This document shows, in pieces, positions 35,251 through 48,600 of a stretch of DNA of 64,000 nucleotides (position 1 is its first letter; each line of letters starts with the position of its first letter). The DNA comes from Struthidea cinerea (Eukaryota; Chordata; Aves; Passeriformes; Corcoracidae): positions 163,569 through 227,568 of the forward strand of contig VZTI01001722.1 of assembly GCA_013397865.1 (NCBI GenBank). The letters are read 5' to 3'. A program made the translations under genes and the position numbers. The notes beneath the pieces were generated by a model. The model was not told where the DNA came from. It saw only the letters and a program-made list of their open reading frames with translations, and searched no databases.

Positions 35251-38200
35251 CCTTGTTTAAATCCATTGAGCAGAAGGATTAATCAGATGGGATCTAGGAA
35301 AATATGGAATACCACCATCTTGAAGGAAAGGTTGGTGAAGGTTCTCAGAAACTGTGAGGAGAAACACAGAAAGGAAGAACATTACAAAAGCTTTATAAAA
35401 TCCTTGGAGACAGTGGCAAATACCTGAGTCATGTGCAGTTCTCAGTGATACCTCCAGGATGGCATTGCCCAGTCTGTGCTTACAGTCAGTGAGAGATTTA
35501 TAAGGGGCAGAGTCAGAACATACCATTGCAATCCCACAGCTTGCCTACACAGCACTGGCCAATGATTAGAGATGTGTGAATGATTAATTTTGGTTTCCTG
35601 ACATATTCTTGCAGGGCGAGGAAACACGTAAAACTTTGCTGCAAAAAATTAAAAACTGGACAAAATTAATTAATGCTAAAATTAACTGCAAGAGGGCAGT
35701 ACTTCGTTCTGTCTATGTAGATCTTAAAAATAAACCACATAAGTGACATTTCTAAAGCTGAAATGCATCTCACTTAGTTTTACTTGCCTTTATTGTACAC
35801 ATTTGTTCTAACATGATGGTTTAAGCATCTGCTGGAGAAAGGGAGTGATGGTTACCTTCTCTGTTCATTTGGACATTTATCTTAAAATGAAATTAGTTAA
35901 CCTCAGAAAGTACCTGCTGCTTTCTTTTCAGGAAATTGTTTTATTATATAGACTTATTTTAGATAGGCCAAGCTGGGTAAGTGAATTTTATGCCCTTTTC
36001 ATTTCAGGCTTTTGATAAACAAGGTAATTTCAAAATAAAATGCAGCTAAATTTATTAGCTTGATTTATAAAAAATATTAAAATAGTTATGGTTAATAGAA
36101 GTGTGCATTTTTCAAAAAATAAAATATTCAGTAATTTTCCTCAATGCAGCAAGAACTAAATTAAATTCAGGTCAAATTAAATAGTTCAGAAAATATATCT
36201 AATGCCAAATGAAAGGCTACCAGTGATTAAGTTTAAATCTAGCTGGAAAGTTGTTTCAAAGCTTAAGGATACCTTTTTTTTTGTTAGTATATTAGAGATT
36301 CACACTATTTTCTGTCTAAATTTGTCAAACTTTAACTTCTAGGAACTGAATTTTGTCACACTTTTGACTGTTGGTTTGGATAGCTCTCTTACACCAAATT
36401 TCTACTGCCTTTGACAGTATTTATGACAATAAGAAAATCAGTATGCCTTTGACAAGTTAAATAGATTATTCTGCTTGATTCAGTGAAAGGAAGGCTTTCC
36501 AGTGATTTATTAACTCTCACAAATCTTTTCAGAGTACTCTTCAATTTAACACTACTTCTTCAAGTGTCATAACTGGAGATTGTATTTGCATAATCTCTGA
36601 AATCTTGTTTTTCTCCAGATAAATCATGAAAATACTAAAGTGCATAAGCTTATTAACTGGCCTCACTGTAATGAAATGTGCTTGAAAATATTCTCTGTTT
36701 ACAGCTGCATTTATAGACATACAAGTTAGACATTTTATTATCCTTTTATTATATTTGATTATAGTGTCTTAATCAAAATATTATACAATGATATGCATTA
36801 CTGAAGTTGAATAAAATTACATTCATCCTATTTTATTTGCCTGTTAAACCAGATCTCAAACTTGGACTGTTATTAAACCAATCCAACAATCAGGCTGCAT
36901 CAGATGGGGTTGAATCTGTCCAAAGTGATGACTGTCTTTTGTTTGTTTGTGTTTTGTTTTGGTCTGATTTTTTAATCTCTTTTGTTTGATATAATTTATG
37001 ATTACGGCTTTGGATGTGGCTGATGATACTGATCCATGTAGCAGTCCTTTTGCATTTTATTAAATACATTTTACTTAAAGTCTGATTGAAATGTTTTTAA
37101 CTAGTTAGCTGAATGGTCATAGCTGCTGATCATTATAAGATGCCCCTATTCTTTCTTACTCCTGTTGCTGTTTTGTGCATAGAAATCTTGTTTCAAAAAG
37201 ATTTCTTTCCAGATATACTAAGCAAATTAACATCAGGTCAGTGCAGGGCAAATATATTTGGGGTTTTTCACTACCCCTATTCTTTCAGTGATTCTTCACT
37301 AATCTTGTTGAAGATTGGTAAACTGTGATAAATGTGGGTTATCAGAAACCTCTGATTATTCATCCATTATAATTTACATTACTTTTTTCACGCAGAGATA
37401 AATATTTTCAATGAATTTATAGCTGAAAATTTAACATAATACAAAAACATGCTTGCAGAAATATGAGTCTAGGAGGAAATCCAGGTTGGCTTTTTCAGAT
37501 GCATGAAAACCCCTATTTTTAAGGAAGCATTTGTACAGAACACTGACTTCAAGACAGTGAGGGCACAATCAGAGGCACTTTTCATCCTTCCACTGAACTG
37601 AGCCAAGACAGTACTGCGTCCAGTGCTTGTCATCACTGCTGCTTACCACCCAGTGTTTCCACCTCTGAAGCCTTCTGGCACAGTGACACACATTTGCTCT
37701 GTCCAAATGTTTATTTAGCTTAAGCAGTTAATATCATTGGTGATTTGGGCTTTTTCACTTGGTCTATCTTGATAAAATTTGGCTGGAGCTGATTTTGTGG
37801 TTACCCTGGCACAACTAAAAAGGTGATAGTATCCATCTAAGAGAAGGTAGTGGGGTGACAAGCATTTGGGACAGAGTGGAAAAGTTCTGTTCAGCACAAC
37901 TGGAAGAGCCCATAGGACCACAGTCCGAAGGGGCAAAAGTAATTTTTCTCTTTTTTCTCTTTTTCCAGGAATGTTCACAAACTATTTCTGATTTGGGCTC
38001 AGTGTTACAGGGGCCTTTGTTTTGCCTACGTGTGTTAAAACTCCTTTGTTTTCTGCGGAGTTTCTCCAGATTAACAAGTGAGATCAAAATAATGAGGCAG
38101 CAAATCAATAGGTTTGCTAAGCTTAATAGGAAAGGTCCTTTATCTGGACACTCTGACTGCTTTTCCAATAAAAGCCTATTAAAATGATACTAACATTAGC

Positions 38201-40090
38201 AGTATGGAAAATCACTTGTGCATACAGGTTGATGAAATGAAGCATATGGTGTGTCTCGACTTGCCATTTTCAGTTCTGCTGGGAATATCGTCATTAATCA
38301 ACCATCAAGTCTCAATACCAAGCCTGTAAAATGATTGGCATTTATAAAGGTAAATATTGCACAGTGACTGTTCAAATGCTTCTTCTGTTACAAGAGCTAT
38401 TGCAGCTGCTGCAAACAGTGACATGTTGCCAGCACTGACAGACGAGAGTACTGAATAAAGTCAAACTGGGTCATGCATTCAAAGAAAAGGCTCAAAACGG
38501 GGATCCCAGGAAAAGGAAGAAACATTTGAAGAAAATCTGAAAAGGAGTTAAGAAAAAAGCAAACTTTAAATATTCTGAAAGGTTTTCTGGATGATTGTTA
38601 TAAAGGATTCTTTAGTTCTTATTTTCTTAGCCAAGAAATATGAAAAATGCCACTTCTGGCTTTGCTAGGGCAGCTCTTCTGGGTCACAAAGGATGTATGG
38701 CTCTACCACTGTCAATCTTAGCTGCTCAGTCTTGGGGAATATCTTTCTCTAGGCAATGTTAATTAAGAGAATTTAGTGGGCTGTACATACACACAAATTG
38801 CTTTAATGCTATTCTGAGAAAATTCAATATAAACTCTGCTGAATTAGACAATATATATTATTATCAATATTTAAGGTGACTTTTTTCCGTTCAAACCTAA
38901 TTTGCTAGTAGTAACTAAAAAACAATTAACATTTTTTTCCCTAGGGGAAAATGATAAAGATAAATTTCATATTCGATAGGTTTGCTTATCTTCTGTGTGT
39001 TTTCTTCCTCTCTCTTTCCCTTTTTTGCAGAAGAATTAACCCTCCAGTAATTTAAAAGGTCCCCATATGTAAGTCAAATAAAAGATAGACTACCATGTGA
39101 CATACAAGACCTGTCAACAACTCGAATATTTAGCAAATTTTATGCCTAATCCATGGTCTCATATGAATCTACAAAAATATTAGCTAAATATTTAATAATA
39201 ATTGAATTTCATAAAATTAGAATGAAATATATGTCATGATCTCTCTGTTTGCAGACAGCTTGAGAGGAGAAAAGGGAATTAAATTTAGCAAATAAATTAT
39301 CTCTAGCCAATTGTTCTTAGCTCTAACAGTTATAGTTGCTGCTCTTTCTCTGTTCTTTTTTGGTCCCTCGACTACAATAAAGCTCATTACACTATGTAGA
39401 TTTTCAAATGTACACATAAAGAGAAAATGTAATCTTGTCTGTGGAGTGAGTTTACCCCAGCTGACACAATTTCTAGTCTACTTAATAGTTTCTTAACTTG
39501 CAGTTTATTAGATGTCTGGATACTCTGCAGATTTGACCATGGATTTGGGAGATTTTACGTGCTCTAAAGTGAGCTTCTTAAAATGGCACATTGAGAAATG
39601 CTAAAGTAGTGTGTCTAAAACAAACCAAACATCCATGGTTTTTCTGATGTTTTTTCCCATCAAAATATACTTATTTTCAGAGGAAAAAGGATTTGGAAAA
39701 CCTTGTGTGTTAACTATATATACAAACTGCCTGTTGTGTTTGGCTGGATCCTCCAGGTTATAAATAACCCATAGTACATGCCGCCCCTGATTTATTAAGT
39801 CACTAAGTTGATAAGTACTAAGAGTTTGTTAACCATCAAGCTTGGTGCAAGTCAAACCCAACTTGGCACAAGTCTGGAAGCCAGCAGAATATTGTCTGTA
39901 GTTTTCCTATATTCCTAACTATCCTTTCCAAGAGTAGATCATTGACAACAGATTTTTTTTGGAGATGCTGATAATCATGCCATTAATTAGTCACTCCCTG
40001 GAAAAATCTTTTCTCTTAAAAAGAAATTATTCTAACAAGTATCTGACAAGAGCTTTCTTATGTGTTTCCTATAAAATAATTGACTGTGCT

Positions 40091-40672
40091 TGTTTCGGCT
40101 GGGGTTGAATTAATTTTCCTCCCAGTGGCTGGTGAGGGGCTGTGTTTCGGATTTGTGCTGAACACAGTGATGATAATACAGAGATGTTTTTGTTGTTGCT
40201 GAGCAGGGATTACACACAGCCAAGGCCTTCTCTGCTTTTTGGGCTTCACGCTGGTGAGGAGGCTGGGTGTGCATGGGAGGGTGGGAGGAGACACAGCCAG
40301 GACAGGTGACCCCAACTGACCAAAGGGATATTCCAGAGCATATGGCATCATGCTCAGTATGTAAAGTGGGGGAAGAAGGAGGAAGGAGGGACATTTGGAG
40401 TGATGCATTAGTCTTCCTAAGTAACCACTACACGTGCTGGGGCCCTGCTCTCTTGCGGACGGCTGAACACCTGCCTGCCCACGGGAAGCAGTGAATTAAT
40501 TCCTTGCTTTGCTCTGCTCGTGTGCATGGCTGTTGCTTTCTCTATTAAACTTTATCTCAACCCACGAATTTTCTAGCTTTTACTCTTCTCAGTCTATCCT
40601 TGATCTTGCTGGTGAGAGGGTAAGAGAGCAGCTCTGTGGGGCTTGGATACTGTCTGGGATTAAACCTCAACA
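40091..40672 (+). mobile_element. 582-bp avian ERVL-type solo LTR
   Basis: It begins TGTTTCGGCTGGGGTTGAAT and ends GGGATTAAACCTCAACA, matching from memory an abundant LTR of songbird genomes. Landmarks in order are 'ggacaggtgaccccaactga', 'accaaagggatattcc', 'ctcagtatgtaaagtggggg', 'gaattaattccttgctttgc' and 'atctcaacccacgaattttc'. An ATTAAA polyadenylation-type signal follows 'ctttctct'. I see no matching 5-bp target duplication (GTGCT before, ATCAT after), so flanks have mutated or the boundaries are off. No viral genes are attached. Confidence 0.85.
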
Positions 40673-42638
40673 ATCATGCATTAATATAAGCATAAACATA
40701 TGCAAGACCTAGCAGCAATTTTAGGATAAATTTTCACATTTCGTGAACTTAAAATATTTTATTACTAACAGACACAGGGGTCTATACGTTTCTTGCTCCA
40801 GTCTGTGCTTTTCAGTCATCTCCTGTGTGTATTTTTAATACATTTTATTTCATAAGTGTAACAAATTATTTTATTCAGGCATGATGGTATAATTTTACCA
40901 ATCCAATTAAACCTGGAATAAAGGAGTGATCAAATTAATATCACAATGAAGGTAAATTAAGAGTTCAAATTAATGGTATTCAATCATCAAATTAGTCCAA
41001 TAGGTAATAAAATAATATTGTAGTGTTGACACTGAACCTTAATTTTTTTGATTTAGCTAAGGAAAATATGAGGAGCCTCTTTTCCTGCAGTTCTGCACTC
41101 CGTCTATCAGCCCTTCCAATGTATCTACTCTGCTGCTAAATTCACTAAGCAGCTGATAACCTTGACTCCTTGTGAGGAAGTGTAGCTATTCTAGTGCCTC
41201 TTTCAGATTTTTTCCTTAATGTCATTGTTTCGTTTTCCCATTTCACGTGATAACTTAAGAGTGATAATGCGGATGTGATGATCAGATGGTGCATTATCAC
41301 AGTTTTTGACTAACATGACCTTTCAGTCTAGAAGTTATGGAATAATTCAGTGACAGGTTGATTATCATTTTTAGGAGACTGTTAAAGGTGTACTTCACAA
41401 ACACACACACTTTCATATTCACATGTACATACATTAATGAAAAATGAGAAAAAAAAGTTGAAGAACAAATTTAAAATTTTTCTGTCTCTGGGGATTCTTT
41501 TAAAAGTGGATGGTCATATATTATCTGCAATTTTAAGCTCAATATTTTAGCTTATGTTGTGTCTTATTAAGGTGCAAGCTGGCTAGGCTCGTCTTTGTGA
41601 CATAAATCTTTCATCAGTTCTTCAGCTGGAAAACCTGTCCAGGAAAGAAACTGTGACAGGTGGAGCAAGAGAACTGCTATTCTCTGTTTCATCTCTGCAT
41701 AAACCTTTAAGGGCTGCTGCCCTCTTGCTCTGGCAGAGCAACTTCAGTGTGGATTATGTTGGGAAGTCTTCTCAGGACTCAAGTGTTTTCATTGTTATTG
41801 CTACCCAGTCCCTACAAAAACATCTTTATATCTTTAAATCATGCTAGAAATTACATCACAAATAACACTAGATTTTAACAGTTAACAACCCCAGTAGAAA
41901 TGAGATGATAATTCATAAATCAATAAAGCAAAAAATGTGGTAAGTCTCTGTGCCAGGAATTTAATGTCTGTTTTTCCGCTGACGAAACATGAAATAGGTG
42001 TAACACTCACAAAAACCCAGAATCACATATTGTGAAATTGTTTAATGTCTGATATATCACAATTTTCTTTAGGAGTCTTACTTCTGTGTTCTAAATATCG
42101 TAAAAATATTGTGTCCTTCTAACTGATAGAGAATAGCAGAACTTAACATAGTTTTATTTAATATTTTTCCTTAAATTCAATTACTTATATTGAAACTAGT
42201 CCTACAAGTTAATCCAAATCTGGAACCAAGTTTGTCATTCTTTCCTAAGAGATTATTTCTGTGATGCTCATTTGTGCCCTTCTCATTCCCTGTATTTCAT
42301 CTCTGAGATGGTAGCCCTTGGGGTCTATTTTGTTGAGAGTAAGATAGGTTTAAAATAAATTCCCTGTAGATCATTAAACATCAATTTTGGGAAAGCAGCT
42401 GATAGTTCTGTGTGGGCAAAGAGGTAGTTTAGCTGTCAATTGCAGAACCACAAAGGGAATAAATACTTCTTAAGGCAGGCATTTAGCATGTTTAAACTTG
42501 TCATCTCCGGTTCTGTTGGTATTTATTGAATTAATAAAAAAATCCTGATTTTCTTCTCACTTTTGTGTTTCAAAATACACAGATAATTTAGTTACACAGT
42601 TCTGCTTCCATATGACTTTTTGATTCCGAATTTTTCAG

Positions 42639-42846
42639 GTGGATATTTTTGAAGTGGAAGCAGTAGATATTGGTATTCTGCAAAGGATGGTTGTTGAAAA
42701 AGGGAGAGGATCTGACTGGCTTCTGGAGAAGATTATTGTGAAAGAGTCATCATCTTCAGGGACAGAAACATTGTTTATGGCTCAAACATGGCTGAAAGAC
42801 AGACGTGATGGAAAAAGATCTGCCTCAATAACTCTGGATGCCACAG
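42639..42846 (+). CDS. Exon 12: second half of PLAT repeat 5 (canonical)
   Basis: The acceptor ATTTTTCAG ends at 42638 and the donor GTCAAC follows 42846. The exon has 208 bases, phase 0 in and phase 1 out. It starts VDIFEVEAVDIGIL, continues GRGSDWLLEKIIVKES and ends with MAQTWLKDRRDGKRSAS, the PLAT tryptophan strand and 'W-L-x-x-x-x-D-G' segment. There is no intron before the tryptophan, as in repeat 3. The donor GTCAAC is weak, but the next donor in frame would not preserve phase. Confidence 0.93.
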
Positions 42847-44374
42847 GTCAACACTATGTTCAATCATCTGCTAAGAAATTCATGCCAAACTGGAGAACGC
42901 AGCTATATGATTTGCTCCTACAAACAAGTTATGGTTTAAAATATTCCGGTAGAATATTGTCATTATATAGGGAATTAGTGTGTCGGAACACTTCGTGTTT
43001 TAGTACCACTTAATAGCCACTATTTGCCAGAGGATAATTTCTGCTTTGTTATTCCAGATTTTCAGTGATGTAAATGGCAACTAATTTGTCCTATTCCTTT
43101 TTACAAATTCCTGCCTCTCCAAGTCTTCTACTTGCAAGCTATCTTTTAAGCTTCTAATACCAATTACTTGCTAGACAGAGTGAAAACGAGGTAAAAAGTA
43201 GGAAAAACTCTGTTTAAGCAGTGCAGAAAATGTCTCCATTGTATTCAAGATGACTGATTTATGTTATTTATGCCACACTGTTTGGACAGCTTTTGCCAGA
43301 AGCTGGGTATACTTTTGACTGACACCATGTGAGAAATCAGGCCACAGAGGAGCAGTTTTGACCCCACTGCTTGTGGCTCTTTTTCAAGACGGGAAGGGAA
43401 TGTACACCCTCCCTCCCTGTGTGATGGTTTCAATCCAAGCATGGATTTCAATACAATCTGGTGTGCAAGCTGGGAGGAGCACACTCCAACCAGATCAGTA
43501 GGCACCAAAGCCCGGAATGTACCTCTAAGACAGATGTATTTATTTTCCTGCCTCTCAGAGAAGTTAATTGACAGTATAGATGAGTCCTTGGATTACAAAA
43601 CATGTTCTAGGTTTTTTTCTTCCTAAATCCCAGGGCATTTTCTGGCACTTGTCCAGCAATAGCCTCTTGAGACTGAAGAAGATTCCAGTTCAATCCATTT
43701 CCTCTGCTTTATCATCTCTTAACATTTGATCGTTTGAAACCAGAAAGAAAAGGAGGAAACTGTGCAAAAGCAAATAATTTCAGCTTTGGTTTAGTTTTTA
43801 TGTTGGGATTTTTATGAAAAAAAATAGGAATATTTAGTTCTGTTTCTACTAGACTTCATTGATTTGGACAGATGTTCCTGTGAGTTTCTTTATACAATAA
43901 TTGGCAAATCCGATATTGATTATGAACTCAAAAGAAGTCTCCTTATTTTTGGTTCAGGTCACTACCTAATGTTTACAAGCAGCTTTGATCTATACCAAAT
44001 CCCAATGAAATCAATGGGGACTAACATCTGTGGGAGGAACATCAGCCCCTAGAACGGGCATTAAAGACATCCAATTAGTGCTCGTTCATCCAGAGCATAT
44101 ATTGTACAAATGAAACAGAAATGCTTTAAAATGAAAAACACTTGAATCTTCATGTTACAACAAATTTCCTAGTAAAGAGCCAGTCCTATGGCTTGTAGGA
44201 TGATATTTAGGAGATGATGCTCAAATAGAAAATCACTCTGTACATTTCCTAGTTAAATTTTTAATCTAAATTATATAATACTCAGTCAACTGCCTCACTA
44301 GACATGAATACAGACCTTTATTTTCATATAGACACTGTTCTACAAAAGTATTAATTTGATCTTTTTTTAATTAG
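42847..44374. other. Intron 12 (1.5 kb)
   Basis: No transposable element or further exon was recognised. Short opposed open frames near 43245-43626 have no domain pattern. Confidence 0.7.
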
Positions 44375-44434
44375 AAGTTCAGGAGAGGAGGACCACATCT
44401 GCCTGGCCTTTGGGAAGAGAGCAAATGAATTCAG
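44375..44434 (+). CDS. Exon 13: 60-base linker exon (possible cassette)
   Basis: A short AG...GT block (acceptor TTTAATTAG, donor GTATAG) is phase 1 on both sides and adds exactly 20 codons, including VQERRTTSAWPLGREQMNS. It would lengthen the linker between repeats 5 and 6 to the size of linkers elsewhere. Because it is symmetric, exon 12 can also splice directly to exon 14 without a frame change. There is no domain evidence for it, so it is the least certain exon. Confidence 0.55.
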
Positions 44435-44742
44435 GTATAGCTTCTGTCATTGCATTAACTGTTTTATTAATCAGTTCTGAAATAATAATGCGAGAATATT
44501 TTCATCACAATGTGTCATTATACTTACTAGTACTGGCAATAGTTTCCCCTTTGTAATAGTAAAAAATGGCAATAAACTTAGGGAGGTGCTCAATACCCAG
44601 GTGACATGCTTATAAAAGAATGTTCCCTATGTAGAACAAGGCACGTCTTAGAAATTTTATAACAGATAGCTTTGTTAATATATGAAAACAGAAACATCCT
44701 TATTTTTTTTTCCTTTTTATTTTCCTTATTTTATTTGTTCAG

Positions 44743-44921
44743 AAGGCAGATGGAGGATTTATTTCACAAAACATCAAGAAGAAACAAAATCAGAATTTGA
44801 AAAGTTGTCAGAAAATATATCCAAGATGGTTATGGTTTTTTATGGAAGCAACGGCAAGTCAAATCCAGTTTCCATGGAAAACAAACTGGAACATCAGACT
44901 GAGAACCAAATAACATATGAT
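44743..44921 (+). CDS. Exon 14: first half of PLAT repeat 6 (degenerate)
   Basis: The acceptor TTTGTTCAG ends at 44742 and the donor GTAAAA follows 44921, with two leading bases and a phase-0 end. It starts GRWRIYFTKHQEETKSEFEK, with no TG or GTDA. The strand SKMVMVFYGSNGKSNPV matches the 'x-V-x-x-x-F-G-x-x-G-x-[ST]' core. It is recognisable as PLAT mainly by its position, phase and this core strand. Confidence 0.82.
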
Positions 44922-45466
44922 GTAAAATAATATATAGATTTGCCTTCATTTAAACTTTCTTTGAGTTTCCTTTTAAAGAGAAATAATCATGTAGTGCTGT
45001 AAATATTGGAGGTATTACTGCTTAAATATTCAAGAAAATCAGAACTGAAGTTTTCAGTTGCATGCCAGATTTCATTTTTAATTTCTGGCTTTCTCAAGTT
45101 CATGATGATCAAGCAAATTATTTTTTCCCCCAACAAATAGTCATAGTTAATAATGCATATAATTTTAAATGGCATTAACATTACTTATTCACATTAGAAA
45201 TCATTGTCGTATGTAATTTAAATTTGATAGAACAATTACAATGAATGTCCCTAGTGGATAAAGCTAAAACGTCCTTAGGAGCCTACAGTAAACCTGGTTC
45301 TGCTGCTTTTGAACTGAATGGGACTTTTAGCACCAAGACTGATGCAAATGGGTCCAGGACTGTGCTGACTCCTTTAGAGCAAACTTCCTCTCCTCCTGCA
45401 GACTACCTATGCATTTATCTGTATATCTCTGTTCGGATGCTAACTCATTGTTTTGTTGGTTTCTAG
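44922..45466. other. Intron 14 (545 bp)
   Basis: Nothing recognised beyond splice sites. The exon-15 frame is preceded by another open stretch (45245-45466) that is not in phase with exon 14. Confidence 0.7.
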
Positions 45467-45689
45467 GTACATTTACCATCTGATTTGGGAATGCTTTATA
45501 AAGTGAGACTTGGTCTCCAGAGTTTGGAAAACAACATATCCCAGTTGTCTCTTCGTCACTTGAAAATACAGAACACATCAACCCTGGATACCTTTAGCCT
45601 CACCATAAATAAAACCCTTCCTCTTTCTCCTAATGGAGACAGATGGATTGAATTCCCTATACAGTGGCCATTAAAAGAAGCACTTTCTG
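45467..45689 (+). CDS. Exon 15: second half of PLAT repeat 6
   Basis: The acceptor GGTTTCTAG ends at 45466 and the donor GTAGGT follows 45689. The exon has 223 bases, phase 0 in and phase 1 out. It encodes VHLPSDLGMLYKVRLGLQSL, then QLSLRHLKIQNTS, then SPNGDRWIEFPIQWP. The tryptophan strand reads LSLRHLKIQ, so the conserved tryptophan is leucine. The half is undivided, as in repeats 3 and 5. Confidence 0.88.
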
Positions 45690-48600
45690 GTAGGTATAAA
45701 TCTACTTCAAAGCAGTAGAGTAGTTCAGGAGGTTAACATGTCCTAGTATTACAGTAGAAACCTTTATCAAAACAGAAATTTTTATTGTCTTTATTTAATG
45801 ATTCATAAAAACTGGATAAGAATTTAAAATGTATGAAGGAAAATACTACCCACTCAGCTTAATTTCTGTACCATAAAGTGGGAAATGCAATATTCATTTG
45901 ATTGCGCAGAACCATTATTATATGCTACAAAGTACAGTTTATAAGAAATATCCTTCTCCTGCAATATTGTAATATTACTATTCTCTTTTGTTTAGTCCTC
46001 AGCTGCTCATATTACTGACATTAACAACATGATTTTTTATAGCTCATTTACTATTAAGCGATTTTGTTGTTTGTTTGCACATTCCAAACAAATATTCTCA
46101 GTAAATAACAGCTCAAAACTACATATAAGCTTCAGCTTTATTACCTTTATACACTTCGAATATTTATGCCTCCTAAAATTAGCTCAACAATTCTTAAATT
46201 TATCACCTTGGTTAAGCAAAATAAAAGAAATCCTTTCACCTAAAATCCACCCTATTCTGTAATGTGATGCTTACTGAATGCGTCCGTATGATGGAACAAA
46301 TACTAACTTAATTAACAGACCAACTAATGATACTTAATATTCAAATAATTTGTGCCTGGGTTTTATGCAGAAAACAAATGAATTATTTGGGTAAAAAATA
46401 AGTCAGCTCATCTAAAGTCGGCTGAAGTAGACATAAAATGAACTACCCCGACACTTTGGGTTGGAACTTGGGTTGGCCCAGTTTCAATAAGGTGTTTGAA
46501 TGCATCCAAAAGTAAATATGTGAAACATCTCAGTACAAGTAACAGAGATTGAGGTTTGGGTTTTCTTGCATATTGTGGCTGCAATTGAAAATGTAAAATT
46601 TGTATCTAGGCTTTAGATTTTATATTGCTTAGAGGTGTTATTTTCACTTGACCACTTACACAGTGTGGGTACAGAACAGGGCTCAATGGCTTTCTTCTCC
46701 TGCACACAAGATTGAAACAAAGAGGACCTTCAGATTAACATAAAGCGCGTGAGTGCGCTCCTTGCAAAGGACTGGTCACTGTTAAGTGCAGAAGTATTCA
46801 GGATACAGGCACAAGCACACAGAAATGAGGAAAGAAAGATGTAGCATGGGTGATAAAGGGGCAGTGAGACTGGAGTCCTTATGACCTCTTTGCTGAAAAA
46901 ATAATTTCCCCATTCTTTGCTTTTTTTCTTCTTCCTTTTGGTAATATTTTTATTCTTTGCAAATATTCTGAAATCAAGAGATAGAAAGTCGCAAACAAGG
47001 AATAGGTATTATATGACCTATATGTTTAGGTAAAAGAACAAACAAAATAAATGGCTAATTTCTGTGGTTTTTATATTTTTATCACCCATGCTTTAAATGT
47101 CTTCAAGGAGGGATTTGTAACCAGTGAATAAAAAAACTAGGACAGCGATTCCCCCAAATCTTTGCCCTTTATCTCCAAGAGAGCTTTAAGCAGCTCCACA
47201 GCAGGTGGTACACCTGGAGTTCAAAGTGCTCTTTACACACAAACTTAACTTGCAATTTATTGTGAAAAACAGATATGCTTTTTGACAGCTTTCTAAATCT
47301 AATTTATTTTCTCCTTTTTCTCAGCTAAAAGCAAAACCAGTATTGTATTAATTGGAATGGAAAGCAGCTAATCACACTCACCATAACCAAGAGCCACATG
47401 ATGTTAAATTTTAGATACAGCTCTGTCATTCACAGAGTGCCTTAATATTTTATCTCAGTTATATTTTCCTTTTTAAAACAATTTTCTGCTTAGGATTGTG
47501 GTGAGGCATATGCTAATGGCTAATTGAAGCCATCGAAATGCAGTTGATAGAGTACAGACCCTTGAGATCTGGCGGTGCATACATGTGCCTTTGTGTGTAT
47601 TAATGAGCAGAGGCCTCCAGCTGAGTATATACATAAATAGTTTCCCTTTATTGCACCTTCCTTTGAGATGCTTGCACCTCAGGAATCCCCAGGGATGACA
47701 GGGTGCTGTCTCTCTGCTCTCACACACAGGGCTGTTCAGAAGGTCGATTTTGCCCTACTGTAGTTTTTAAGGCAAAACAATTAAATATTGAAAAGGTGAA
47801 ATAAAAAAGTATTATGCCACTTTCAAGCTGATTATTTCCACAAATTTAACGGAGGGCCATAATTCACACTGATATTATGAAACAATTATAATTTTATGAA
47901 ATTAATGGATTTGTAACATTGGTATATGTTATCCTTATTGTATGTAATTTCCTTTCAGAGATTTCTTTAATCTCTCCCCTTTCCAATCTATTCAGTACAC
48001 TAGAGAGATAAAAGCTTGGTTGTTACACTTGTCCTAGGATGATCAGACTGCACTACCTGAACAAAGACCACTATTTAAGCATTTTAGCCCTCTGGCCTTG
48101 CCTACATTAATCTCCCTCAAGTGCCCTTCTTTGTACGATGGTAGTGCTGTCCCCTGTAGGATCTGACCCAAAGTTCATGAATGCAGCCTCTACTTGACTC
48201 CAGTGTATCATGATGAGTCAACAGATCTAACTTTGGCTGGACTCACCTGGGACCCCCAGCCATGATGGGCAGAGGATGTCCAGGTCAGATCATGCCTGAG
48301 CTACGTCAGGTGTGTGTCTTTCTCTAGTTCTGTCTCTGCCATCCGCTTCTGCACATACTTTGGACCTATGCTGCAGCCTTATTTTCAGTCCTTCTCTGGC
48401 CCTTTCTCCTTCAGCTCCCATCTCAATCACCAGGATGGATCCCAGGTCTTTTTCACTGCTTGCTGCATCTGGAAGAGTTGACAGCTCCACCTGGTCCACG
48501 CAGATGCTGCAGAACCTGATCAGAGAGGGCACTGCCTGAGCTGGGGTTGTGCTCGGCTCCTACCTTGTCCACTGTCATGGGGCAGGTCCACTCTTGCTGC

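Larger units (their letters stand above)
29795..42638. other. Intron 11 (12.8 kb), the largest intron
   Basis: The intron contains a minus-strand CR1 LINE at about 33341-35250 and a plus-strand solo LTR at 40091-40672, both listed separately. Open frames elsewhere (30079-30424, 32300-32635, 37815-38187) have no domain signature and no phase-compatible splice sites. The remaining sequence is AT-rich with nothing recognised. Confidence 0.75.

Noticed and set aside
37815..38187. Opposed open frames of 110-117 residues
   Set aside because: They overlap on opposite strands, have no recognisable motif, and lie inside intron 11 away from any repeat or exon.
40058..40712. Open frames on both strands around 40 kb
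   Set aside because: They lie within the solo LTR, which has no coding role.
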